64,000 bases of DNA from Acanthosepion esculentum (taxonomy: Eukaryota > Mollusca > Cephalopoda > Sepiida > Sepiidae), in the NCBI GenBank assembly GCA_964036315.1, contig OZ038480.1, positions 10,580,203-10,644,202 of the forward strand, given 5' to 3'. Both the position numbers and the translations under genes were made by a program. Positions 49,718-59,362 of the stretch are shown here, piece after piece. Numbering within the stretch: the stretch's first letter is position 1; every line of letters begins with the position of its first letter. The notes below the pieces were generated by a model that was not told where the DNA came from, ran no database searches, and saw only the letters and a list, made by a program, of their open reading frames with translations.

Positions 49718-50140
49718 TTGATAATGTCTCTCTGGTTAGCTAGTTTGAATGCCCGAGGTCTGAGGGCGGAGTCTCGCAGGGCGAGGCTCTATCGTCACCT
49801 TCAGCGTCTTGGGGTGGATGTATGTCGTGTGCAAGAGACCCGTTTTTATTCTCGCGATCATGAGAGCATTCTGTCTAAGGGGTTTTCCCTCTATTCAGCA
49901 TGTTTGATGGACGCTCGAGGGGTGTCTCTTGGCTGGTGAGCAAGTCTTTGAAAGCTGCGTGTGCTCTTGTCTACGCAGATTCAGCGGGAAGGCTTTGCGT
50001 GCTGGATGTTGCCATAAAGGATAAGGCTCTGCGTCTCATTGGGGTTTATGCGCCCAATAACCATTCTGAGCGGCCTGCTTTGTTTCGGCAGATCGAACCG
50101 TTCTTGACGACATTCTTTACTGGCGTTAGTGAGGCTCTTG
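49718..50140 (+). pseudogene. LINE ORF2, N-terminal half of AP-like endonuclease
   Basis: The frame opens a few bases after the end of ORF1. It reads LASLNARGLRAESRRARLYR with the conserved Asn, then VCRVQETRFYSR with the catalytic-position Glu. After a frameshift near 49920 it continues LRLIGVYAPNNHSERPALFR. These are the first motifs of the exonuclease/endonuclease/phosphatase fold that nicks target DNA. The later GDxN and SDH motifs are missing because the sequence jumps to the post-RT region near 50140. Confidence 0.85.
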
Positions 50141-51136
50141 TTCTCCTTCTTGTTGGGAGGCAAGGCTGCCAGAGTCTCTCGGGAGATCTGTTGCCTTCAT
50201 CCACCTGAAGGCGGTCTAGGTATGCCTAGCATTAAGATTCGTCAATATATGCTTCGCATCGGGTTCCTGGATCGAATGTGTCGCGAATCGGATGAGAAGG
50301 GCGCCTTCTGGAAGGAAGATGCCCGTAAGAACTTCCCATCCATGAGAAGTGTGCACTCGTGCGAGGAGGAGGCTCACCGTTTACCCCGAGTCAAGTGCTC
50401 CTTCTACTGTGAATGTCGTCGTGCTCTGAAACGCCTCTTAGGGACGTCGGATGGCCTCTCTAACGTCCAGGCGTTGTCTCGTAAGGCATTATATCAAGTG
50501 TTAGTTAGGAGGGCCGTTCGTGATGAACTAATTGACGAGCTCGGTCTTACGAAGCAGGAGGCTCGCTCAATATGGCCTTGGGTGCCCGGGTTGAAATGTC
50601 TCAATAACAATGAGGCATCACTCACCTGGCTGGTGATGCGTTGGACCCTCTGGGTCGCCAAGAGATTTTGCGCAGCGGGCTTGGAGAAATATCCAAACTG
50701 ACGGCGCTGTAGTGGGGAAGTCGAGACCATTGGTCATGCCTTCTTTCATTGCAGGGTGGTAGTGCCGTTGTGCAAGTATGTTGAAGGTCTCATGGTTCGC
50801 ATGCTGCCTGGAAAGTTCTTTGTCCTTGAGGCCGCTTCTGTTTGTAGCAATGTGGCTCCGCCGCTGACGAAGGCTGAACATTATGTGCTCTTATGCTTGC
50901 TAGGTGTTATGAGAGTCGTGATTTGGTTGACACGTCAGAAGGGATTCTATGAAGGCGAGAAGTTCACTTATTCCTAGCTGATCTTGTATTTTAAGCATCA
51001 GCTTAAAGTCAAGATTAGGCCGGAAAAGCGGCGACTCAATTCATCTGAATTCGGCAAAATGTGGGTGAATCTTGCGCGTTTGTGTCGTGTGAAAGGCGCT
51101 AACCTGGAGTGGCACTTTTATTCCAATCTGTTTTGA
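50141..51136 (+). pseudogene. LINE ORF2 C-terminal region (RT deleted)
   Basis: GGKAARVSREICCLHPPEGG followed by LGMPSIK marks the segment just after the reverse transcriptase. A Cys/His finger (RRCSGEVETIGHAFFHC, about 50702-50755) crosses a stop codon. The end reads HQLKVKIRPEKRRL (about 50996-51037), FGKMWVNLARLCRVKGANLE and HFYSNLF with TGA at 51134-51136. One stop (50975) interrupts the last part. A short A-rich tail follows near 51157. The whole RT domain, several hundred residues, is absent. Confidence 0.82.
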
Positions 51137-51224
51137 CGTTAACTGTAAAGTCAACCAAAAAAAACAAACAGAAACCTTACTGTCAATGGCGCGTGTGTTT
51201 TATTTTTAAACTTAAAAAAAATAA

Positions 51225-51940
51225 AAAAACAAACGAAAAACTACAATATTTATTTATATAATGTATGCAAAATGTGGCACAAGTCCAAAATGGAGAATGA
51301 GGAACAAGGATGGTAATATAAAAAAGATCTCTTTTTTTTAAATTACAACGAAAAAAGAAAACGGAAATAAAATACGTAAAAATAACAAGTCTAACAATTA
51401 AACCAAAATGGCCGACGTTACACAAAAAAAAACTCTCGCTACAAATAAAATAACAGAAAGATAAACAGGGAAATAAAAGACAGAAGTTAGGAGAATTATT
51501 TAAACAGATAAAGGAGGTAAGACGTAAAAATAAACAAAGATATAAGTTATTAGAAGGATAACCTGAAATGAATGTCGGACAAGGAACAGAGAAAAAAATA
51601 AGTTCAATATAACTAAAAATGATAAAGTAAACCCAGAGGCCTTAATAGAAAAATAGATGCAAAACAAAGATAAAATAAGAACTAGGAGAGGTGAAAGAAA
51701 AACTGAAAAGGAAAAATCAAAAATTTAGTCGCAAATAATCAACAAAAGTAACGGAATAAATTAAATTTTTAAAACTTAACACAAACTTCAGAGTCCAAAA
51801 CAAAAATTTCAAGAGTAGCAAAAATAAAGTCAATCGCTAAGCACTGGCCAAACTGGTCTGTGACGACAAACGAAAAACTACAATATTTATTTGTATAATG
51901 TATACAAAATGTGACACAAGGCGAAAATGGGGAAAAAGAA
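51225..51940. repeat. Direct repeat pair, ~80 bp each
   Basis: AACGAAAAACTACAATATTT with TATAATGTATNCAAAATGTG downstream occurs at about 51232-51310 and again at about 51866-51942. The ~550-base purine-rich spacer is unlike coding DNA. It may be part of the 3' UTR of the minus-strand LINE tail at 52590. Confidence 0.65.
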
Positions 51941-52589
51941 CGATCTTCTTCTGTCTTAGCCACAAACGTTGACCCAAACATACCACAAAATATTCCTTAC
52001 ACCAAAACAACGCATTCTTACTTACCCTTCTTACAACATTCACCATAATACCTCAATGTCTCTATGGAGTCCTGACTAGTCCCCATATGTACACTTCTCA
52101 TCTGTGCGGGGTGGGGAATATAACAACAATTTAAAATCAAAACCCCAATGTACATTTACAACATAAATAAAAAAACTATTTACAAGAAACTAAATAAAAT
52201 AGTGTTAGTAAAAAAAAAAAAAACCCTGACAATCCCTAAATGTGGCAGAAACATCAACTGGATGAAATCAATGTGGGACTTTAATAATATACAACACTCG
52301 TTCGTCCAAACCACACACTCAAACACACACTCATTCAAACACTAAAACAATTACGAAACACACACCCGAAATCGAAAGGCGTCCTGCATCCACCAGAGAA
52401 CGAACCTCTCTGGGTACCTAACGAGGAGAAACTAAACTAAAGGAAGTGGGGACATAAATAAAAGGGGGCCAATGCGCATACATCCACTAGCTAGATTGAC
52501 TTAAAGGAAGAAACTAAAAGACAAAAAACAACCCTAAACTAAGCTATTTTCGGGTGGGGTTGCCAATGTTCGACACAGCGCAATATCCT

Positions 52590-52745
52590 GATGCCTAACC
52601 GGCATCAAAATGCCACTCTAAGTCGGCTCCTCTCACTTGACACAAACGCGCAAGACTCACCCACTTTTTTCCAAATTCTTATGGAGGGAGCCGCCGCCTT
52701 TCCGTCCTAATCCTGACTTTAAGCTGAAAATGATTATAAATCAAA
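52590..52745 (-). pseudogene. LINE ORF2 tail, inverted copy
   Basis: On the minus strand HFQLKVRIRTERRRL then FGKKWVSLARLCQVRGADLE and WHF match the C-terminus of the LINE at 51000-51130, in opposite orientation. It follows directly on Penelope-like sequence at about 52745, so the two are fused. Confidence 0.8.
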
Positions 52746-53605
52746 TGGAGGAACTTATGGCCTAACTTAGTACTGACTAATTGATTAAATGGAGGTGTGT
52801 ACCAGATGATCTTCCTATTTCTATTTCTTTTCTTTGAGTTACCATCATTTTCTCTAAACTGAATTTCAGTGCACTTATAGCCACTATTCTTAAGAACTTT
52901 ATTGTACACACTACTATGTTTCTCAAACACATCTTTGTTTGATGAGTTGTTGCTGCTCCTACGTTCTACTGAGGAAAGAATGTGTCAAATTACAGACGTG
53001 GGGGGTGATTGGAATTAGGGTGGATACAGATACGGTTGGCATTATTTTTCATATAAAGCTGAAAATTGTCATAAACTAGATCCAATCTTACATCGAGAAA
53101 ATCAACTTGTTTAATATTAGTACCAATTTTAACCTTAAGATCTAAACTTTTAAATTCCCTATGAATCGTTTTTCTTAGTTTATCAACTTTAATTTTCATA
53201 GAGATTTTTTTTACAACCATAAGACCATCATCTCTATATAGCCCTATTCTATCTAGAGAGATCTCATGAGCAGTATGTTTAACAATATTCTCCTTGGAAC
53301 TTGTATTATGATTCAGATTATTAAATTTGTTTAGAGTCTTATTGTTGTGTAACTTTATGATCTTTTCAAGGTTACTGGTGCAGCTATAACTTAGTTTTAA
53401 TGTGTTTCTATTAGATATTTTACTGTGTTACTTTTAGGAAAATATTCATCGATCAATTGGAGGAACTTATGGCCTAACTTAGTACTAACTAATTGATTAA
53501 ACTGGGGGGTACCAAATGATCTTCTTACTTCTATTTCTTTTCTTAATTTCACATTAAAACTAAGTTATAGCTTCACCAATAATCTTGAAAAGATCATAAA
53601 GTTAC
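52745..53605 (-). pseudogene. Penelope-like retroelement pieces
   Basis: On the minus strand three blocks are readable. The first (about 53540-53330) has STKLGHKFLQLIDEYFPKSN and a LSYSCTSNLEKIIKLHN-like C-terminal stretch. The second (about 53280-52990) has IGLYRDDGLMVVKK with the YxDD catalytic box, then VDFLDVRLDL and HPNSNHPP. The third (52930-52750) has KNSGYKCTEI then NRKIIWYTPPFNQLVSTKLG. In known elements the FLDV block comes before the IIWYTPP and LIDEYFP blocks, so the first block belongs to a preceding tandem copy. Inverted ~57-base repeats bound the left end (53346-53402 and 53550-53606). Confidence 0.82.
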
Positions 53606-53609
53606 ATCT

Positions 53610-53616
<7 letters not shown>

Positions 53617-53663
<47 letters not shown>
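53617..53663. repeat. (TA)n microsatellite beside PLE
   Basis: Starts 12 bases from the PLE inverted repeat, repeating the association of hairpins with (TA)n in this window. Confidence 0.9.
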
Positions 53664-53667
<4 letters not shown>

Positions 53668-53792
53668 TTTATTCGAAGATTATGGCATAAGTATGTTATA
53701 AAATCACTACAAAAATTGCCATTTTGTTTCAACACTTCTGGTGTCTTATCAAATGATGGTGCTGAATGTAGGTTTTACATGTGTGAGTGTGC

Positions 53793-53824
<32 letters not shown>

Positions 53825-54282
53825 AATTTAATACGTTTGGAGTTGGACTATGAATTCGATTTTTGTCAGCTTCCTAATACGTCTTCTAAAATTTTATGCG
53901 AAACTTGAAAATCTTTTTTACAGAAATACCATAAGATTATTCACACCGCTTCCCGTAAGTATCTTTTATTTTTATTTTTTTTATCACATCGTAATTTTAT
54001 GACCATTCATTATTATTTATTTTCAAATTTTCCTTTTCTAAGAAACATCGAAATTTCCAATTTTTACTTTCATTATTGTTCCACTTTCATTTGTGATGTG
54101 ACACTATTAAGAGGGCGCTGGTAAAGTGGGGGAAAGCCTTTCGAAATAAACTGGAAAACAAGACAGAAAAACAACTTTTTTTCAATTGACCTAAAAAAGT
54201 ATTGATAAAAAACAAAGAAAATTATAGAAAAGGATCTCTCTCTCTCCCTCTCTCTCTCTCTCTCCCTCTCTCTCTCCCTCTA

Positions 54283-54313
<31 letters not shown>

Positions 54314-54870
54314 GGTTTGAGATGCCGATGACAGCAAGCGTAGAAGTCATCTGTATTTGATCAAATTAATATTAAGTGATGTTATTTAGGATTAACGAGC
54401 GCTCATTTAAGAAAAAAAATAAGATTTATTAGATTTGTTGTATTATTTTTCGTATTTAGGTTTCCATTACATTTCTGTAATGCTTAAATAAAGGAAGGCG
54501 ACGGGGTAAAAGAGTCGATTTGCTGCTATTTGAATTTATGGATCTGTAAATTTGTGACAGTTTGCTACACAAATAAGGTTAAAGATTAGGTTCAGGTTCA
54601 AAATTCGAGCGTTGGAAATTCATTCCACCGATCAGTGAAAAATTTGTCTAATGGTGTCTTTAACAAACGCGTCACCCCAAAAAGCTTTTTTCGCTTTGTC
54701 ATACTTCTTAAAAAACAACCTAAAAAAGAACAAAGAAAAGTTTCTTGGATTGACCATAAACAGTGATTAGTGTTATGCTATTCCAAATTTCCTGAGTGAG
54801 CCAATTGTTTACATAGTGGTAGGGTAGGGGATAACATATATATATAGAACAAAATGGTGTTCTATTCTTA
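53664..54870. other. No gene; (GT)n/(GA)n and (CT)n tracts
   Basis: A (GT)n(GA)n tract lies at about 53788-53824 and a CT-rich tract at 54236-54313. Nothing else is recognised. Confidence 0.45.
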
Positions 54871-54871
54871 T

Positions 54872-55320
54872 GTAACGTGTCTCACCGGGACGTAGGCGAT
54901 CACGGCTCTCCACAATTTCCTGTTCTTTGTATCTCTTAATAATTTTTGTCTTTTTGTTATTTCTCCTAAACCCTGTTCCACGATCAATTTACTCAAGCTC
55001 ACTAAGTAGGTTATATGCATTGATTTCCTCTGTTCTTCTTGACTGCAATCTGCTCTGTGAGTATCAGGTTTTCCAAGCCCTCTTTCCTCATTATGTTCCC
55101 TAGAAACCTCAACTGGCTCCTCTTGATGTTAGGTATAAGTTTCAATTTTGTTTCTATTTTCTCCAAAACCTCATCGTAGCTCACATGTTCAGTCTATCGT
55201 ATCCTCAGCATTCTTCTGTAGAACCACATTTCTGCTGCTTTAAGTCTCTTCTTCATCTTAGAGGAGATTGTCTAACATTCACTGCCATATGAATGGACAG
55301 ATATCACGTAACATTTTAGT
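54872..55320 (-). pseudogene. LINE reverse transcriptase C-terminal fragment
   Basis: The minus strand reads KAAEMWFYRRMLRI (about 55245-55200), VSYDEVLEKIETKLKLIPNI then KRSQLRFLGNIMRKEGLENL, and ends KLLRDTKNRKLWRAVIAYVP near 54885. This is the well-known post-RT tail of endonuclease-reverse transcriptase elements. Several stops interrupt it. 5'-truncated relic. Confidence 0.82.
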
Positions 55321-55329
55321 TCTTAATTT

Positions 55330-56160
55330 CCAATGAAGTTTTTTAAGACAGAACATAAGGGGATCTAGAATCCTTTTACTCGCAAACCTTAACACCAACA
55401 GAAAAGTGCTACGCCTAGATCGACAAGTAATGCATCACTGTCATACGAGCATGTGAGATATTCAAAAGGCATTCACTTGGTTTTAGAATCCCTCATACAA
55501 GAAAGCAATCATAAAACGTTAATACAATCGACTTAAACGTGACACCACTTCGTTGATTAAAATTATTAATGAAATTATTGAGGGTTCTCTTACAGTTTTT
55601 CGGGGTATGTACTAGTGATCCAACCAAAATGAGCTGACTCATTTTATACTTCACCAATTGAGGATTTACCAATCAGAAGACTTAGAATATTCAATCCGTC
55701 GTGTATAAAGGCGGTCATTTTGTTTTTTCTCCGAATATTCACTGCCGACCTCTGGATTCTATATTCATATACTACGCTGAACATGGTCAACAGTTTTTCA
55801 GAAAAAAAGTCTGCTGATTGTTTCAGAGATGCTGTCAAGAATGTTTTTCATTGAAAAGAAAAAAATCCTCAAATCTCAGTTGACGGATGCAGTCAAAACT
55901 CAAATCAACTTAATACAATCAATATGGCCAATCACTGACATAAGTGGATGAGCTTTTAAGACAAGCTCTTGAATATACTAATGTTGGCTAGACAACCAAT
56001 AGAAAAATGATGAGCTTCTTGGAATAGTTCTAACCAGGTTTTAGTTGCTATCTGAGTGTCGGGATTAAATCAAGAAAAACACATCTTTTTAAATAAAACA
56101 TTTAAAGGTTTATTTTCTGAAAGGATATTTGAAACAAAACGTCAGTTGAAATAACATTTA
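55330..56160. other. No feature recognised
   Basis: Moderately AT-rich, with no repeat or coding sequence I can support. Confidence 0.4.
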
Positions 56161-56202
56161 TATATTTTTTCAGCGATATACAATGAAAATAAAATATTTT
56201 TC

Positions 56203-56500
56203 TCAAGTGTCATAGAGCCCAAAGCCTTTGTCACCAGTGAGCCAGATTGCATCTCGCCCCTTCTGGTACAGACCTCGGATGGTGTACAACCCAAGCAAAA
56301 CTGGAATCACCTTCACCTGACCTGTGGTGCATCCAATCCAAGTGGGATCAGTGAGTCGACAGACCTTGCTTGATTCCAATTTTCAAACATGCCAACTACT
56401 GATCCAGAAATGTTCCCAAGGATCGTGTCAGCCAAAGGAATCCAGAACCACTTCCTGCTTTTAATGGATTTTCAGTCTTGCACACCAACAACAGAGACTC
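56203..56500 (-). pseudogene. Unidentified coding-like segment with stop
   Basis: The minus strand reads FGFLWLT/FWIPLADTILGNISGS type sequence, then VVGMFENWNQARSVDS. After a frameshift comes DPTWIGCTTGQVKVIPVLLG, then GLYTIRGLYQKGRDAIWLTG and GDKGFGLYDT with TGA at 56203-56205. Composition and hydrophobic pattern look like a real protein, perhaps membrane-associated. The frame changes and lack of splice sites suggest a processed pseudogene or damaged exon. I do not recognise the family. Confidence 0.45.
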
Positions 56501-57256
56501 TCAGGATGACTAGCAGTGGATAAATTATTCGTACTTCTGTCTGGTACTCTAATGTAGTGGTTCTCAACCTTTTATTGTCCAATACCTATGTTTCACCAAA
56601 AGACAGAATGTCATTACCACTTTTGCCAAGATTGCCCAACCCAAAAGGAGCATTCCAAATAATACGCATTCCAAATAATAAACATATATTACTGCAAAAT
56701 CTAAAAATAATAAACATATATTACTGCAAAATCTTCATACTTTTCAATATTATTCCATATATATTTACATGGATTATTTTTATATAGGTATTTACAAATT
56801 TAATATCAATAGAAAATATTGATAGACTTTTAAACTTGAATACATGTACAGTAATTTGTTTTAATTCACAACTAATGATTAAATAAATAAACCGAAGCAT
56901 ACTTCAATATACAAAAAGTTCAATAAAAGGTCAGTACATTTAAATTGATTTTATTCAGATGAAGATTACAGTCGATGAGAAACTTGTGATTTTAAAAAAA
57001 AAGTAAAACTGGGATTTCCTGCCTTGGCTGAGAACTCTTGTCCTACAGTCAATTGTACGTGTCTCTTGCTGCTATTGTAACCTAAGCTCACTATATTTTT
57101 ATAGAAGTTTTTATCATTCGTATGGTCACTGACTATATTTTCTTTTTGAAAGAGGTGATAACACATGCATATGAATTTGAAAGTTCTTTACATTATCGAT
57201 GATGAAAAATAAGTAGGATGAGAAAAGAAACTGTTAGAGGTGCAAAGCTAGCGGCA

Positions 57257-57600
57257 TTATTCATACCATTCTAGCTTTAAAAAGTTCCCTGAATATCCTT
57301 TTAGACTTGTGGTTGACTTCATTATAATTTGACTATATTTTTGAGCTTCAAATGTTTTGTGAATAAAAACATTTGAGTTTTGTATACAGAGTGTTCGGTT
57401 CACGATGATGGCAGAATTTTCAAGAGTTTTATTTTTAAGCTTTATGGAGATGTATTGAGGTGGTTGAGATGGACATCTCAATCGTAGCGAGAGGCCAAGG
57501 TAGTAGCGACCACTTCGAGAAATAGAAAAACAATATTCCCTTGCTGGTTCGAAAATGAAGATACGGTCTTCTCTCTTCCCCAGCTCAATGCAGATGTCTC
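57257..57600 (-). CDS. Candidate terminal exon of an unrecognised gene
   Basis: On the minus strand a strong acceptor (a T/C-rich tract ending TTTTGTCAG at 57609-57601) precedes a frame that stays open for 114 codons to TAA at 57257-57259. It starts with two bases of a split codon, then DICIELGKREDRIFIFEPAR, later GLSLRLRCPSQPPQYISIKL, and ends FLKLEWYE. It is hydrophilic and has four Cys, no evident transmembrane segment and no motif I can name. Codon use is unlike the surrounding AT-rich repeats. It could be the last exon of a host gene whose other exons lie to the right, or part of an unknown retroelement. Confidence 0.5.
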
Positions 57601-57782
57601 CTGACAAAAGAGAGAAAAAATTTAAGACACTTGCATAGGAATAACCTCCATATACGATAATGTTAAATTTATTGTATATATCGTATGTATATATCATCTT
57701 TAAATGCTTATTTCTCATTATTGCATCAATATAAGACATTATTCTAATGTTCATTTTATGAGCCTACTCTTTCATTTAACAC

Positions 57783-57787
57783 ACACA

Positions 57788-57851
<64 letters not shown>

Positions 57852-58056
57852 AAAGTGAACATAGAAGTCAACACTTAGAGGCGACAGTCTGTTTCATGCC
57901 AGATGCAATCGTCAGGCCTGATGATTGCATCTAGCATGAAACAGACTGTCACCTCTAAGTGTTGACTTCTATGTTCACTGTTATATTTACACACGCTCTA
58001 TCTCTGATATTGAGCACTTTATCCCATAAATATAGCACACTTTAAGACTATATTTC

Positions 58057-58107
<51 letters not shown>
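57783..58107. mobile_element. (TA)n-bounded palindromic element, copy B
   Basis: A (CA)n(TA)n tract (57783-57850) is followed by an inverted repeat with arms 57851-57916 and 57917-57980 and practically no loop. The 75-base tail shared with copy A and a second (TA)n tract (58062-58107) follow. Palindrome and tail match 10687-10900 closely, showing dispersal of one family. The right arm holds CTGATGA, a weak small stem, GAAAC and GACTGTC in hammerhead order. Confidence 0.88.
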
Positions 58108-58109
<2 letters not shown>

Positions 58110-58554
58110 GTATACTTTGATTTAAGTTACCATTAGTTAATGATCATTTTCAACTGCGAATTATAAAATTCAAAATTCACAGGATTTTTCAAACTGCTTA
58201 TGGTTTAAGATTGTAGAAGAGGACTGCTTAGTTGGGGAAGGAAAGAGAGAGAGAGAGAGAAGGGACAGAGTGGAAGAGATGACAGAAGAAGGTATAATTA
58301 CAGGAAGTAATGTGGGGTATTATATTATGGAGGTAGGAGTGGGCAAGAAAGAGAAGGGAAACCCGATGAGCTGACCTACATCTTAATGGTCACACGGCTA
58401 AAGTTTGATTCAACAGGAATCCACAGAAATTAACAAAATAATGAAAAAACCTACTTTATATAAAATATCAAGAGATAACCTCAGTAAGATGATAATTCAG
58501 AATTATTGGTGTATTAAATGTATCCATATATCAGAACCTAAAAATTAAGGGAAG

Positions 58555-58737
58555 TGTTTCAAATATTGGATATCACTCTTGATTTATACACTAATACTTT
58601 TAAACCTTACCATAAAGATCATGAAACTCTGAACTACATTAACGTAGACTCAAACCATCCCAATAATATCTTAAGGCAGATACGCAACACTCTTTGTACT
58701 AGGATTAGTAAACTGTTCTCCAAAAACTGGCTTTAAG
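58555..58737 (+). pseudogene. Penelope-like RT fragment
   Basis: The frame reads FQILDITLDLYTNTFKPYHK then INVDSNHPNNILRQIRNTLC and ISKLFSKNW. This is the palm-to-thumb segment FLD(I/V)TLDL...SNHPP..LKQIP of Penelope-like reverse transcriptases. It is short and ends at a stop, with no neighbouring RT motifs. It lies opposite in orientation to the PLE at 62330-63384. Confidence 0.75.
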
Positions 58738-58739
58738 AA

Positions 58740-59360
58740 TAAACTTTCATACTAACGCCATAAGTAACGCTAATGTAGATAAGGGTAATAATAAGCGCAA
58801 AGATAGGGAAAGAAATATAATACGGGATTGACAAATTTATACCAAATAAGAAAAAACGTGAACCTGCGGTATAAAAACCTGTAAAAATTTTTTATCGTAT
58901 GTACCAGTCAAATAAAACATATTGGGAAATCGGAACTCTCGCCCGAAGAATTGGCAGGATGGTGTATCTAGTAAAAAGGTCCTCAAAAAGTGCCCAAGAG
59001 GCACTATAATCAAATTAAAAGTAGATATTCAACTGAAGAGAACACTACTCTAGATGAGGTTGAACCTACAAAGGTTCTTTTTGATACTTTCGATGTAACC
59101 ATCCCTCAGAAAACTCCGGAGACAGAAGTCCGAAAGAGTAAAAGAAAAAGTAGTGATACGGGAAGGATCGAAGTCAACATAAAAAGAAAAAAATATTGAC
59201 TCTGTACTGAGTAAATCCAAAAAGGAGGGGGGTGTTACAGAAAATCTACGGATGATAATAGGTGTATCCCCGTTCACCTAAATACAGTAGTAAATACGGT
59301 ATTTCGGTCTGCAGTTGGAGATTCGTCTCCAGCTGTGCTGGTCAAACTCTCTGCCTCTTA
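58740..59360. other. Possible PLE 3' remnant, unrecognised
   Basis: A charged open frame lies at 58990-59199 (KSKRKSSDT). It has no recognised domain. The minus strand near 59320-59290 carries CAGCTGGAGACGAATCTCCA, a small stem next to the inverted arms at 59363. Confidence 0.3.
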
Positions 59361-59362
59361 AA

